From Geosporobacter subterraneus DSM 17957 (GTDB lineage Bacteria; Bacillota; Clostridia; Peptostreptococcales; Thermotaleaceae): 64,000 bases of DNA. A program made the translations under genes and the position numbers. The stretch's first letter is position 1, and each line of letters starts with the position of its first letter. Location of the stretch: contig NZ_FQZV01000003.1 of NCBI RefSeq assembly GCF_900142145.1, forward strand, positions 62,001 through 126,000. Direction: 5' to 3'. The notes beneath the pieces were generated by a model. The model saw only the letters and a program-made list of their open reading frames with translations. It had not been told where the DNA came from and ran no database searches. Shown here piece by piece: positions 8,219-17,216 of this stretch.

Positions 8219-9319
8219 ATGAGCTTAGATAAAAACAAAGTAGTTGTTGGCATGAGCGGTGGCGTAGACAGCTCTGTAACAGCTTATATATTGAAGAAAC
8301 AGGGGTATGATGTTATTGGTGTAACCATGCAGGTCTGGCCGGATATGAATGGGGATGAACAGGAAAGCTCCGGTGGCTGCTGTGGTCTTTCAGCAGTTGA
8401 CGATGCCAGAAGAGTAGCAGATCGGCTGGAGATACCTTTTTATGTTATGAACTTTAAGGACATATTTGAAAAAAAAGTGATTCAGTACTTTATTGATGAA
8501 TACAAAAGGGGAAGAACACCCAATCCTTGTATTGCCTGCAATAGGTTTATAAAGTTTGATGAATTGCTGCGTCGTGCCCATCAGCTGGGTGCTTACTATG
8601 TGGCCACCGGACACTATGCGAAGATTATCTATGATCCAGAAACCCAGCAATATAGAATTAAAAAATCTAACACAGCCGGAAAAGATCAAACCTATGCCCT
8701 ATATCACTTTACTCAGGAGCAGCTGGCTCATACCCTCATGCCCTTAGGAGATTTCGAATCGAAGGATGAGGTGCGGAAAATTGCAGCAGAAATGGGATTT
8801 ATCAATGCTTACAAGCCAGATAGTCAAGAAATCTGCTTTGTAAAAGATGATGATTATGGCAGCTTCATTGAGGCAAATGAACCAGAAGTTGTTTTGCCCG
8901 GGGATTTTGTAGATACTACGGGAAAAAAGCTTGGAACCCACAGAGGTATTGTTCATTATACGATAGGACAGAGAAAAGGTTTAGAGATCGCACTGGGAAA
9001 ACGAAGCTATGTAGTAGAGATACGACCGGAAAGCAATCAAGTAGTTTTAGGAGACAACGAAGATGTGTTTGGAGCGGAACTGATAGCAGAAGATGTGAAT
9101 TTTATACATTTAAGTTATACTAATGAGCCTATATCCGTTCAAGCTCAAATTCGTTATAATGCAAGGGCTTCTGAAGCCATTTTATACCCTATGGAAAACA
9201 AGACAATGAAGGTCGTTTTTAAAAATCCCCAAAGAGCCATTACACCAGGGCAAGCTGTTGTTTTTTACCAAGGAGATTTATTATTAGGCGGAGGTACAAT
9301 AAGTAGCAAAGTAAGATAA
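8219..9319 (+). CDS. mnmA: tRNA-specific 2-thiouridylase MnmA
   Basis: MnmA makes 2-thiouridine at wobble U34 of Lys, Glu and Gln tRNAs, using ATP and sulfur relayed from cysteine desulfurase. Motifs: the PP-loop VVVGMSGGVDSSV near the N-terminus, the catalytic cysteine in NPCIACNRFIKF (about residue 104), the second, persulfide-forming cysteine in DSQEICFVKDDDY, and the C-terminal beta-barrel. It has 366 residues, the standard size. An ATG at 8213 directly abuts the AGGTGAG site, so the ATG at 8219 is the better start. The gene lies after iscS/iscU but behind a terminator. Confidence 0.95.
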   Translation: MSLDKNKVVVGMSGGVDSSVTAYILKKQGYDVIGVTMQVWPDMNGDEQESSGGCCGLSAVDDARRVADRLEIPFYVMNFKDIFEKKVIQYFIDEYKRGRTPNPCIACNRFIKFDELLRRAHQLGAYYVATGHYAKIIYDPETQQYRIKKSNTAGKDQTYALYHFTQEQLAHTLMPLGDFESKDEVRKIAAEMGFINAYKPDSQEICFVKDDDYGSFIEANEPEVVLPGDFVDTTGKKLGTHRGIVHYTIGQRKGLEIALGKRSYVVEIRPESNQVVLGDNEDVFGAELIAEDVNFIHLSYTNEPISVQAQIRYNARASEAILYPMENKTMKVVFKNPQRAITPGQAVVFYQGDLLLGGGTISSKVR

Positions 9320-9353
9320 TACTAACAATAGCATATGAGTATGTTTTCAAATG

Positions 9354-9396
9354 GTAAGTGGAATGATAAAAGTAGGCATTTCACTTACTTTTTTTT
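9354..9396 (+). terminator. Rho-independent terminator of mnmA
   Basis: Twelve-bp stem GTAAGTGGAATG / CATTTCACTTAC (one G-U pair), 11-base loop, then eight T residues. Confidence 0.9.
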
Positions 9397-9418
9397 ATGA
9401 AAAAGTGTGGTGTAATCA

Positions 9419-9958
9419 ATGTTAAAAAGAGGGAGTGACATTATAGGCTTACCTGTAATCTGTTTAGAAGATAATAGCAAAAAAGGAAAAGTAAAAGATA
9501 TTTTGTTTGATCAGCAGACTATGAATTTAAAGGCTCTTCTTGTAGATGAGGGAGGCCTGATGCACAGCTGTAGATTCATCCATTATCATAATATATCAAG
9601 TTTTGATGATAATGTAATTACTGTTCAGAAAAGCAGCTTTGTAGAGCATGTTCCTATCCATTACAAAGCATCATTCCAATTTCACGGGCGACAGGACATT
9701 CTGGATTTAGAGGTTTTAACCGAAGAAGGACAAAACATTGGCATGGTTCAAGATTTATTATTTGACATTGATAGGGGAAAAATCACTGCCTTGATTCTTA
9801 CAGACGGATTATTTCATGATCTGATTGAAGGAAGGCCCCTGTTGCCCTTGGTCGATTCAGTATCCTTTAAGGATTTCTCTGTAATCGTACCACAGGAAAT
9901 GAAGAACGAAGTGCAGTACCATACCGGAGGATTAAAAAAAATATTGTCATTGGAATAA
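9419..9958 (+). CDS. PRC-barrel domain protein (YrrD-like)
   Basis: A 179-residue soluble protein with two PRC-barrel-like beta domains, roughly residues 1-80 (GSDIIGLPVICLEDNSKKGK...) and 90-175 (ILDLEVLTEEGQNIGMVQDLLFDIDRGKITALIL). The same type of gene (yrrD) is found in this neighbourhood in Bacillus. PRC barrels bind proteins or RNA; no specific role is known here. The ribosome site is weak. The tiny membrane protein gene follows after 40 bases and is probably cotranscribed. Confidence 0.85.
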   Translation: MLKRGSDIIGLPVICLEDNSKKGKVKDILFDQQTMNLKALLVDEGGLMHSCRFIHYHNISSFDDNVITVQKSSFVEHVPIHYKASFQFHGRQDILDLEVLTEEGQNIGMVQDLLFDIDRGKITALILTDGLFHDLIEGRPLLPLVDSVSFKDFSVIVPQEMKNEVQYHTGGLKKILSLE

Positions 9959-9998
9959 TTAAGACACAGATTACCAATAATGAAAAAGGAGGATGGGC

Positions 9999-10181
9999 AT
10001 GAGAGATCGATTTATGTCAGGAATGCTAACCGGTGGGCTTATTGGTGCAACTGCCGGGCTATTTGCTTACTCTAGGATGAGTCCGCGACAAAGAAAAAGA
10101 ATGATGAAAAGAGGTAATAAAATGCTTAAAAGTGCAGTCTCTATGATGGGCATGGCACAATCAATGGATATGTTTAAGTAA
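9999..10181 (+). CDS. Small YtxH-like membrane protein
   Basis: A 60-residue protein with one Gly/Ala-rich membrane segment (MLTGGLIGATAGLFAYSRM, about residues 8-26) followed by a strongly basic stretch (SPRQRKRMMKRGNKML). This is the layout of YtxH-like envelope proteins of unknown function. AAAGGAGG is 6 bases before the ATG at 9999 but touches the ATG at 9993, so 9999 is preferred. A perfect hairpin follows the stop. Confidence 0.75.
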   Translation: MRDRFMSGMLTGGLIGATAGLFAYSRMSPRQRKRMMKRGNKMLKSAVSMMGMAQSMDMFK

Positions 10182-10186
10182 ATTAT

Positions 10187-10214
10187 AAAGCAGCTAAGGT
10201 CTCTTAGCTGCTTT
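10187..10214 (+). terminator. Rho-independent terminator
   Basis: Perfect 12-bp stem AAAGCAGCTAAG / CTTAGCTGCTTT with a GTCT loop. The T tract is short and lies mostly within the stem. Confidence 0.75.
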
Positions 10215-10240
10215 CAATAAAGCTTTAGGGAGAAATTTTG

Positions 10241-11464
10241 ATGGGCAATCTGGGATTATATTTACAAAACTTTTTAGAAGTTAAGCCTGCTTTTTATTTT
10301 TTTTTACTTATCGTAGCTGGAATAAATATCTTATTACTCTTACTTTTAGGATTTTCCGTTTATTATTTAGTTAACATTGGCAATCACTTTATTGATCAAC
10401 AGAAAAAAATTAGAATCAGCAAAAAACATTTCTATTATTTTTCATTAGGGCTTGCAGGTATCTTATTTTTTGGCCTGTTGTACAATTTTCGAAGTATTAT
10501 TTGGCAGGTACTTCCACCTTTGGGTTGGTCAGTTCTTTTAGCTTATCTCCTAAATCCTATTGTTAATCAAATCAGCAAGCACAATATTTCAAGGATATGG
10601 GCAGTGATCATCGTCTATTCAATACTAACTGCTACAATATTCTTTATACTATTTACGATCACGCCTAAAATATCCAGAGAAATGGGAAGACTGATCGATT
10701 TACTTCCTATATACTCCAGACAGGCTGGAGAACTTATGAACAAAATTTACAGCAAAGTGGATCAAATTGAATACTTGCCGCCAGAATTTATCGGCGTAGA
10801 GGAGGCCATAACAGAAAACCTTACCCGTATTCAAGTATATTTAGTGAACTTCTTTAGAAATATTACTACTCGTATCTTCAATATATTTACCCATTTAGTA
10901 ACACTGGTGCTGATTCCTGTGTTTACCTTCTATTTCTTAAAGGATGCTTCTCATTTTAAGAAAAAAATTATACTATTGCTGCCTAAATCTGGGCGGACAG
11001 CTATTCTTGATATTGCCAGAGATATAGATATACTCATCAGCCGCTTTATCCGGGGACAATTGATCGTTGCTGCAGCCGTAGGTGTTTTAAGCATAGCTGC
11101 CATGTTGATTATAAAGGTTGAATTTGCTTTTCTAATCGGTTTTATTGCAGGGCTATCCAACATTATTCCTTACTTTGGACCCATTATCGGATCAATTCCG
11201 GGAGTGATCATCGCTCTATTAGATGAACCATCTAAAGCCATTTGGGTTATCATAGCCTTTACCGTAATCCAGCAGATTGAAAGTGCTATTATTTCCCCTA
11301 AAATTGTGGGGGAAAGCGTAGGGCTTCATCCCATTATGGTCATCCTTGTACTGATCGTTGGCAATATGCTCTATGGAATATTAGGAATGCTGTTTGCAGT
11401 CCCCGTTGCAGCCAGTATTAAAATAATTTTTCATCATATCATTGAGAGAATAGTGAGATACTAA
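10241..11464 (+). CDS. AI-2E family transporter (YrrI-like permease)
   Basis: A polytopic membrane protein of 407 residues with about eight membrane segments, the layout of the AI-2E/UPF0118 family. Landmarks are PPLGWSVLLAYLLNPIV near residue 90, the long non-membrane loop with LIDLLPIYSRQAGELMNKI, and the conserved C-terminal FIAGLSNIIPYFGPIIGSIPG and AVPVAASIKI. Members export autoinducers or exchange Na+/H+; the substrate here is unknown. A TTG lies one codon earlier, but GGGAGA is 7-8 bases before the ATG at 10241. The gene lies directly upstream of the alaS T-box, as yrrI does in Bacillus. Confidence 0.92.
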   Translation: MGNLGLYLQNFLEVKPAFYFFLLIVAGINILLLLLLGFSVYYLVNIGNHFIDQQKKIRISKKHFYYFSLGLAGILFFGLLYNFRSIIWQVLPPLGWSVLLAYLLNPIVNQISKHNISRIWAVIIVYSILTATIFFILFTITPKISREMGRLIDLLPIYSRQAGELMNKIYSKVDQIEYLPPEFIGVEEAITENLTRIQVYLVNFFRNITTRIFNIFTHLVTLVLIPVFTFYFLKDASHFKKKIILLLPKSGRTAILDIARDIDILISRFIRGQLIVAAAVGVLSIAAMLIIKVEFAFLIGFIAGLSNIIPYFGPIIGSIPGVIIALLDEPSKAIWVIIAFTVIQQIESAIISPKIVGESVGLHPIMVILVLIVGNMLYGILGMLFAVPVAASIKIIFHHIIERIVRY

Positions 11465-11489
11465 AAAGATTATATGATACTTTCATGAA

Positions 11490-11518
11490 TTGACAAAAAT
11501 AGCTAATTCCATTATAAT
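11490..11518 (+). promoter_or_regulatory. Consensus promoter of the alaS transcript
   Basis: TTGACA at 11490-11495 and TATAAT at 11513-11518 with exactly 17 bases between. It lies about 20 bases before the start of the T-box leader. Confidence 0.9.
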
Positions 11519-11540
11519 CTAGACATGAATAGTAAACAAA

Positions 11541-11790
11541 GGCAATGATAAAGAGGAGTATAATAAGAGAGTGTATGCAGAGAGGAAATCCTTTGGCTGA
11601 GAGATTTCTAACAGTCCTTATTAGAAGCAGCTTTTGAGCCATGGTTCTGAATCTATTTTAGTAAGAATCAGCGGAAGACAGCCGTTATCTGTCAGGTATT
11701 GAACTGTACTGGAGAGACCATTTTGGTAAGTAGGGTGGTACCGCGAGAGCACTCTCGTCCCTATATTGTAGGAACGAGAGTTTATTTTTT
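11541..11790 (+). promoter_or_regulatory. T-box riboswitch of alaS, specifier probably GCA
   Basis: The leader senses uncharged tRNA-Ala. Stem I carries AGTA at 11557-11560, the helix TAATAAG (11561-11567) / CTTATTA, and on the 3' side of the specifier loop GAAGCAG, giving an alanine codon GCA at 11627-11629. The T-box sequence AGGGTGGTACCGCG is at 11732-11745. The competing terminator is formed by ACTCTCGTCC and its complement near 11772-11781, followed by TTATTTTTT. Uncharged tRNA should pair with the T-box and allow read-through into alaS. The class is certain; the exact specifier is my reading of the helix. Confidence 0.95.
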
Positions 11791-11832
11791 GTAAATGATT
11801 AAAATAACACAAGAGATATGGAGGGCGTAAGT

Positions 11833-14472
11833 ATGGAAAAAATGAGTTTAAATGATATTCGCAGTTCTTTTTTAAATTTTTTTGCCAGTAAGAACCATTA
11901 TGTAGGAAAAAGCTATTCCTTAGTACCTGAAAATGATAAGAGTTTGCTGCTGATTAATTCCGGTATGGCTCCTCTGAAACCCTTTTTTATGGGAATTGAC
12001 ACGCCGCCTAACAAGAGAATGGTTACCTGTCAGAAGTGCATACGTACAGGAGACATTGAAAATGTAGGCAAAACAGCCCGCCACGGCACTTTTTTTGAGA
12101 TGTTAGGAAACTTCTCCTTTGGTGACTATTTTAAAGTAGAATCAATCCAGTGGGGCTGGGAATATGTAACGGAGCATTTAAAAATGCCGGTAGAAAAGCT
12201 GTGGGTCAGCGTATATGAGCAGGATGATGATGCCTATGAGATATGGAATAAAACAATTGGCGTACCGGCCGAACGTATTGTTCGATTAGGAAAAGCCGAC
12301 AACTTTTGGGAGATCGGGCTAGGACCATGCGGACCATGCTCGGAGATCTATTTCGACCGTGGGGAAAAATATGGCTGCGGTCACGAGAACTGTAAACCAG
12401 GCTGTGACTGTGACCGATACGTTGAGTTTTGGAACCATGTATTTACCCAATTCGACAAAGATGAGCAGGGCAACTACAATCCACTGCCAAAGCCTAATAT
12501 TGATACCGGAATGGGATTAGAAAGAGTTGCTTGCATCATGCAGGGAGTAGATTCTATTTTTGAAGTTGATACAATGCAGCAAATTTTAGAAGGCGTTACT
12601 ACCCTGTCCAATCAAAAATATGGTGTAAGCTCTAAGAGTGATATTTCTATCCGTATTATAACAGACCATATTCGTTCCGTAACCTTTATGGTAAGCGACG
12701 GTATTATGCCAAGCAACGAGGGAAGGGGTTATGTACTACGCAGATTACTCCGTAGAGCTGCCAAACATGGAAAACAATTAGGAATTCAGGATACATTCCT
12801 TACAGCTTTGGTAGACCGTGTGATTGCTGTATCCGGCCAGGCTTATCCGGAACTTATAGAGAAACAGGAATACATTAAAAAGGTAATCTCTGTAGAGGAA
12901 GACCGGTTCCGTGAAACCATTGATCAGGGCAGTGAGATACTTAGAGGCTTTGTAGAAGAATTGAAGCAGCAGAAGAAGACCTGCCTTTCAGGTGAAAATG
13001 CATTTAAACTATACGACACCTATGGTTTTCCTATCGAACTAACAAAGGAAATCCTTGAAGAAGAGAGAATTGAGATTGATGAGGCAGGCTTTAAAGAAGA
13101 AATGGAGAAGCAACGGGTACGGGCTAGATCAGCAAGACAAAACATGGAGGATGAAGGCTGGAAGGAAGATATTTTTTCAAAGCTTAGTGCGGACATCCGA
13201 TCAACCTTTGAAGGCTATGGCAATACACAAACAGAAGGCAAAGTGCTGGCCATTATGAAAAATGGAGAGGCAGTGGATACTGCCATGCAAAATGACGAAG
13301 TTATCCTGATTCTCGACCGAACACCCTTTTATCCGGAGGGAGGCGGACAAATCGGAGATAAAGGTTTTATGGAAAATGAAGCCGTGAAAGTGGAAATATT
13401 TGATTGTAGAAAAGGAAACAATGAAAGAATTCTCCATTATGGTAAAGTAGTGGAGGGAACACTAGCCGTAAATACGCAAATAAAAGCTATTGTTGATAGG
13501 GAGCTTCGAAAGGCTACAGAAAGAAATCATACGGCTACCCATCTGCTGCATAAAGCACTGAAGGAAACAGTTGGACAGCACGTTGAGCAGGCAGGTTCTT
13601 ATGTTACACCTGATCGTCTGCGCTTTGACTTCAGCCATTTCCAAGCCCTTACCACAGAAGAAATAGACCGTATTGAGGAATCTATTAATGAAAGAATATT
13701 GATGGGCCTTGGTGTAAAAGCAGAAAATATGTCTTTAGAGGAAGCTAAGAAAATAGGCGCCACAGCCCTATTTGGTGAAAAGTATGGAAATACGGTAAGG
13801 GTTGTATCTATCGATGGCTATAGTATAGAATTGTGCGGCGGTACGCATATTGAGAATATCGGTCAAATCGGAATATTTAAGATTATCAGCGAAGGCGGAG
13901 TGGCTGCCGGTGTCAGAAGAATAGAGGCAGTAACCGGACTTAAGGCTTATGAAACCATTAAAGAAAAGGAAAACAAACTGAGTGAACTCTCCAAGCTGTT
14001 AAAAACAAGTGAAAAAGAGCTAGTTCATAAAACAGAGTCACTCATTCAGGAATTAAAGGGAGCCCAAAAAGAGCTTGAGGCTTTGAAGCTCAAGTTGGCT
14101 AGTGGTTCTATTGATGAAATTCTAGAAAATGCTTATCGAATTAAAGATCTAAAGGTGGTATCCTACAGGCTGGAAGGATTAGATATGGATAGTTTGAGAA
14201 ATCTTGCTGATAAAGTAAGAGACCGCATCGGATCAGGGGTAGTAGTATTAGGAACAGCAGATCAGGATAAAGTGAATTTTGTTGCTATGGCTACTGACGA
14301 TGCAGTCAAGCAAGGTATCCATGCCGGAAACATTATTAAGGAAGTTGCCAAAATCGCTGGCGGTGGCGGCGGCGGACGTCCAAACATGGCTCAGGCTGGG
14401 GCAAAGGACGTGGCCAAGCTGGAGGAAGCACTGCAAAAAGTTGAAGAATTAGTAAGATCTCAGCTTAAATAA
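11833..14472 (+). CDS. alaS: Alanyl-tRNA synthetase
   Basis: A class II synthetase that charges tRNA-Ala, 879 residues, full length. The N-terminal catalytic core includes NSGMAPLKPFF, the motif TARHGTFFEMLGNFSFGDYF and GRGYVLRRLLRRA. The editing domain that removes mischarged Ser/Gly has the zinc ligands HTATHLLHKAL and the CGGTH motif. A coiled-coil C-Ala domain ends in a Gly-rich GGGGGGRPNMAQAG segment. GGAGGGCGTAAGT before 11833 favours this ATG over 11818. Expression is controlled by the T-box upstream. In many Firmicutes it begins the block ireB-ruvX-DUF1292. Confidence 0.97.
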   Translation: MEKMSLNDIRSSFLNFFASKNHYVGKSYSLVPENDKSLLLINSGMAPLKPFFMGIDTPPNKRMVTCQKCIRTGDIENVGKTARHGTFFEMLGNFSFGDYFKVESIQWGWEYVTEHLKMPVEKLWVSVYEQDDDAYEIWNKTIGVPAERIVRLGKADNFWEIGLGPCGPCSEIYFDRGEKYGCGHENCKPGCDCDRYVEFWNHVFTQFDKDEQGNYNPLPKPNIDTGMGLERVACIMQGVDSIFEVDTMQQILEGVTTLSNQKYGVSSKSDISIRIITDHIRSVTFMVSDGIMPSNEGRGYVLRRLLRRAAKHGKQLGIQDTFLTALVDRVIAVSGQAYPELIEKQEYIKKVISVEEDRFRETIDQGSEILRGFVEELKQQKKTCLSGENAFKLYDTYGFPIELTKEILEEERIEIDEAGFKEEMEKQRVRARSARQNMEDEGWKEDIFSKLSADIRSTFEGYGNTQTEGKVLAIMKNGEAVDTAMQNDEVILILDRTPFYPEGGGQIGDKGFMENEAVKVEIFDCRKGNNERILHYGKVVEGTLAVNTQIKAIVDRELRKATERNHTATHLLHKALKETVGQHVEQAGSYVTPDRLRFDFSHFQALTTEEIDRIEESINERILMGLGVKAENMSLEEAKKIGATALFGEKYGNTVRVVSIDGYSIELCGGTHIENIGQIGIFKIISEGGVAAGVRRIEAVTGLKAYETIKEKENKLSELSKLLKTSEKELVHKTESLIQELKGAQKELEALKLKLASGSIDEILENAYRIKDLKVVSYRLEGLDMDSLRNLADKVRDRIGSGVVVLGTADQDKVNFVAMATDDAVKQGIHAGNIIKEVAKIAGGGGGGRPNMAQAGAKDVAKLEEALQKVEELVRSQLK

Positions 14473-14528
14473 TAGTATAAAAGGTATATAATCTATATAG
14501 ATAAACGCCAGTAAAATGAAAGATAAAT

Positions 14529-14588
14529 GTAGGGGACGACCTATGTGTCGTCCCGAAAAAGCGGGCAGACACATAGGTTGTCCCCTAC
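14529..14588. repeat. Two copies of the TAGGGG palindrome in opposite orientation
   Basis: Copy one is 14529-14555 (GTAGGGGACGACCTATGTGT followed by CGTCCCG). Copy two, 14561-14588, is its near-exact inverse (GCGGGCAGACACATAGGTTG then TCCCCTAC). Each copy is itself a small palindrome and the pair forms a large hairpin. The same family recurs at 14653, 39137, 51129 and 51223. Confidence 0.85.
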
Positions 14589-14652
14589 AAAACAACATCT
14601 TGTTGTAGAGGCGTAAATCTATATAGATATGTGATTTAGAAATTTAACATTA

Positions 14653-14680
14653 TGTAGGGAACAGCCCCTGTGCTGTTCCG
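14653..14680. repeat. Copy of the TGTAGGGA palindrome
   Basis: TGTAGGGAACAGCCCCTGTG followed by CTGTTCCG: a GGAACAG...CTGTTCC inverted repeat of the same dispersed family. Confidence 0.8.
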
Positions 14681-14777
14681 CTAATGTCCTTTTATTCTTT
14701 ATAAATCTGCAATTGGACAGGATTATGCATAATCACAGCGAATAATAGTAATATATAAAAGAAAGGAGCGGGTAACA

Positions 14778-15035
14778 ATGAATGAAAAATTTAATCTCAC
14801 AATGAAGTTTAATGTGGATAAAGAAAAAGTAAATCAGGCAGAGGAAATATTAAAAAATGTGTATAAGTCTTTAAAAGAGAAAGGGTATAATCCCATTAAT
14901 CAGCTGGTGGGCTATATTTTATCCGGCGACCCAACCTATATTACCAGTCATAACAATGCAAGAAGCTTAATTCGCCAGCTTGAAAGAGATGAACTATTGG
15001 AAGAATTGTTAAAGAGCTATTTAGAAAATAAATAG
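14778..15035 (+). CDS. ireB: IreB family regulatory phosphoprotein (DUF965)
   Basis: An 85-residue protein matching the IreB/YrzL family along its whole length ([25 protein letters not shown] and [13 protein letters not shown]). In Enterococcus, IreB is phosphorylated by the PASTA kinase IreK and lowers cephalosporin resistance. The kinase is not in this window. An AAGGAGCGGG site precedes the ATG. In most Firmicutes ruvX follows directly; here two other genes intervene. Confidence 0.93.
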   Translation: MNEKFNLTMKFNVDKEKVNQAEEILKNVYKSLKEKGYNPINQLVGYILSGDPTYITSHNNARSLIRQLERDELLEELLKSYLENK

Positions 15036-15047
15036 GAGAGATAAATA

Positions 15048-17216
15048 TTGTATAACAAGTTAAATAAAACCATTTGCATGGTTGTGCTACTGCTTCTTTT
15101 ATCTGGGATGAGCTCCTATAGTGAACCTGCCATAGATAAAAGAGTAGTTGTTGTGGCTATAAACGAAGTAAACTTTCAAGATCTTGAAAAGCTTCCTACC
15201 ATAAAGAAGCTAATTGACCAAGGCTCTATCGGTCTGATGAACAATCGGACTTCTACGAGAGCCAATATATTTAAAGCTTATACAACCCTTGGTTCAGGCG
15301 TTCGCGCTGAAGCATCCTCTGATTCCATACATTTTGTAAATATCAATGAAGACAATAGAGAGATTTACCTGCGCAGAATGGGCACGGATCCGGGAGCTGA
15401 AGGTATCGTAAATCAAGATATGGCAAAGCTGCAAAGGCTAAATACTGCAGGAGAATATGGTGCTGTTGCAGGAGCTCTGGGACAAGCACTGCATGAAAAG
15501 AAAATAAAGACTGCAGCAATCGGAAACAGTGATATCTCAGATGCATCGGTACGTTTGGCCCCACTTATTGCCATGGATGAGCTGGGCTTTGTGGATTATG
15601 GAGATGTGAGTCAAGGCACTTTAATAAAGGATGATCTATATCCATTTGGTTTAAAGAATAATTATCAGAGAATGCTTGAAGCATTTATTGAGGCTTATGA
15701 AAAAGCCGGGTTGACAGTCATAGACATTGGAGACATCTATCGGCTGGAACGCTACCGGGACAATATGACGGATCAGGCTTATATGAATCATAGGGTGAAA
15801 ACACTGAGGGAGTTAGATGCTTATATGGTCCAACTCCTGGAGCACATTGATTTTTCAAATACGAGACTATATGTAGTAACCCCTTATCCCTCTGCGTCTA
15901 ATATTAAAGCAGGTGACAGGCTGACGCCCATTTTAGCAGTAGGTGACGGAATCCGACCAGGAATATTGACATCGAATACCACCAGGCGTGAAGGGGTTGT
16001 AGGTAACGTAGACTTAGCACCCAGTATTGTAGAATATTTAGGGGTACAAAGTGAAAGTATGACCGGAAGACCCTTAGCTTATCTTGAAAGAGCTGGCAAC
16101 CTGGAGTGGCTGATGAATATTAATCAGGATATTATTGCTACATCAGAGTTTAGATATCCCGTATTAACAACCTTTGCAATTTTTGAGATACTAATCTCCA
16201 TCTCAGCATTAATACTGATTTTATTGAAGGACAGGCTCAATAGCAAATGGGTAAGTGGGTTCATGAATCTATTGTTAAGTACAATGACAGTACCCTTTGT
16301 ATTATTGATTCTTTCTTTGTTTGCGAAAAGAAATCTGTTTCTGGTATTTACCTGGATGATTGTTATTACCGTCCTTATTACCTACGGAGCTAAAAAAATC
16401 AGCAGACATCGACTGGATCCTCTTCTGATTCTTTCTGCCTTGACCACCATTGGGCTGCTGCTAGATATAGCTACCCACGGACGGTTGATCAAAACCTCCC
16501 TGTTGGGATATGATCCAATCATTGGAGCCCGTTATTATGGAATAGGGAATGAATATATGGGGGTTTTGATCGGTTCAACTCTAGTATTTGCAACAGCGAT
16601 AATAGATAGGTTTAAAACAAGCAGATATTTGACCTTATTAATATTTGTCTGTACAACAGTAATCGTAGGTTTTCCCGGTTTAGGCGCCAATGTAGGTGGC
16701 ACCATTACGGCCGTTGCAGCTTTTGTATTTTCATCTTTGCGGCTATTTAATGTTCGTATTCGTCTGAAACAAATCCTTATTATAGGATTTTCCACTGTTT
16801 TTGTCGTGGCAGTGATGGCCTTTATCGACATCAATGTTTTAGGTGCAAAATCTCATTTAGCCGGTGCTATTCAACAGATCTTTAGTGAGGGACCCGGAAC
16901 CATTTTTTTAATCGCAAATCGAAAGCTGGCTATGAATCTAAGGTTAATCCGTGTTACGATCTGGAGTAAGGTTTTGATCAGCACGATTTTAATACTGGCT
17001 GTATTGTTCTACCGGCCGGTTGGTGCCATCAATAGACTCTTTAAAGCGTACCCAAACCTCTCTATCGGATGGGCAGGCATCGTTACAGCTTGTGTTGTAG
17101 GATTTCTTGTAAATGACTCTGGCGTTGTAGCTTCTGCGACGGGAATTATTTTCTTAGCCATGAGTATGTTGTTTTTAACTTTTTACATTCCAAAGGAGAA
17201 CCATACCGATGTCTAG
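15048..17216 (+). CDS. Membrane protein with N-terminal alkaline-phosphatase-like domain
   Basis: A 722-residue membrane protein. A signal-like segment (residues 8-24) is followed by an extracytoplasmic domain to about residue 365 that resembles the alkaline phosphatase/phosphopentomutase fold: VVVVAINEVNF, NNRTSTRANIFKAYTTLGSG, AIGNSDISD and a late NVDLAPSIVEYLGV segment. The usual metal-binding Asp/His set is not clearly complete, so activity is uncertain. The C-terminal half has about ten membrane segments, with GARYYGIGNEYMGVLIG and GANVGGTITAV between them. The start is TTG with AGGAGAG nine bases upstream. The next gene overlaps it by 8 bases, so the two are translationally coupled. The substrate is unknown; a cell-envelope polymer is plausible. 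Confidence 0.72.
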   Translation: MYNKLNKTICMVVLLLLLSGMSSYSEPAIDKRVVVVAINEVNFQDLEKLPTIKKLIDQGSIGLMNNRTSTRANIFKAYTTLGSGVRAEASSDSIHFVNINEDNREIYLRRMGTDPGAEGIVNQDMAKLQRLNTAGEYGAVAGALGQALHEKKIKTAAIGNSDISDASVRLAPLIAMDELGFVDYGDVSQGTLIKDDLYPFGLKNNYQRMLEAFIEAYEKAGLTVIDIGDIYRLERYRDNMTDQAYMNHRVKTLRELDAYMVQLLEHIDFSNTRLYVVTPYPSASNIKAGDRLTPILAVGDGIRPGILTSNTTRREGVVGNVDLAPSIVEYLGVQSESMTGRPLAYLERAGNLEWLMNINQDIIATSEFRYPVLTTFAIFEILISISALILILLKDRLNSKWVSGFMNLLLSTMTVPFVLLILSLFAKRNLFLVFTWMIVITVLITYGAKKISRHRLDPLLILSALTTIGLLLDIATHGRLIKTSLLGYDPIIGARYYGIGNEYMGVLIGSTLVFATAIIDRFKTSRYLTLLIFVCTTVIVGFPGLGANVGGTITAVAAFVFSSLRLFNVRIRLKQILIIGFSTVFVVAVMAFIDINVLGAKSHLAGAIQQIFSEGPGTIFLIANRKLAMNLRLIRVTIWSKVLISTILILAVLFYRPVGAINRLFKAYPNLSIGWAGIVTACVVGFLVNDSGVVASATGIIFLAMSMLFLTFYIPKENHTDV

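Larger units (their letters stand above)
14473..14777 (+). other. Intergenic region with palindromic repeats
   Basis: No gene seen in these 305 bases. The region holds two or three copies of a dispersed GTAGGGG/GTAGGGA palindrome (listed separately). The rest is AT-rich and probably includes the ireB promoter. Confidence 0.7.
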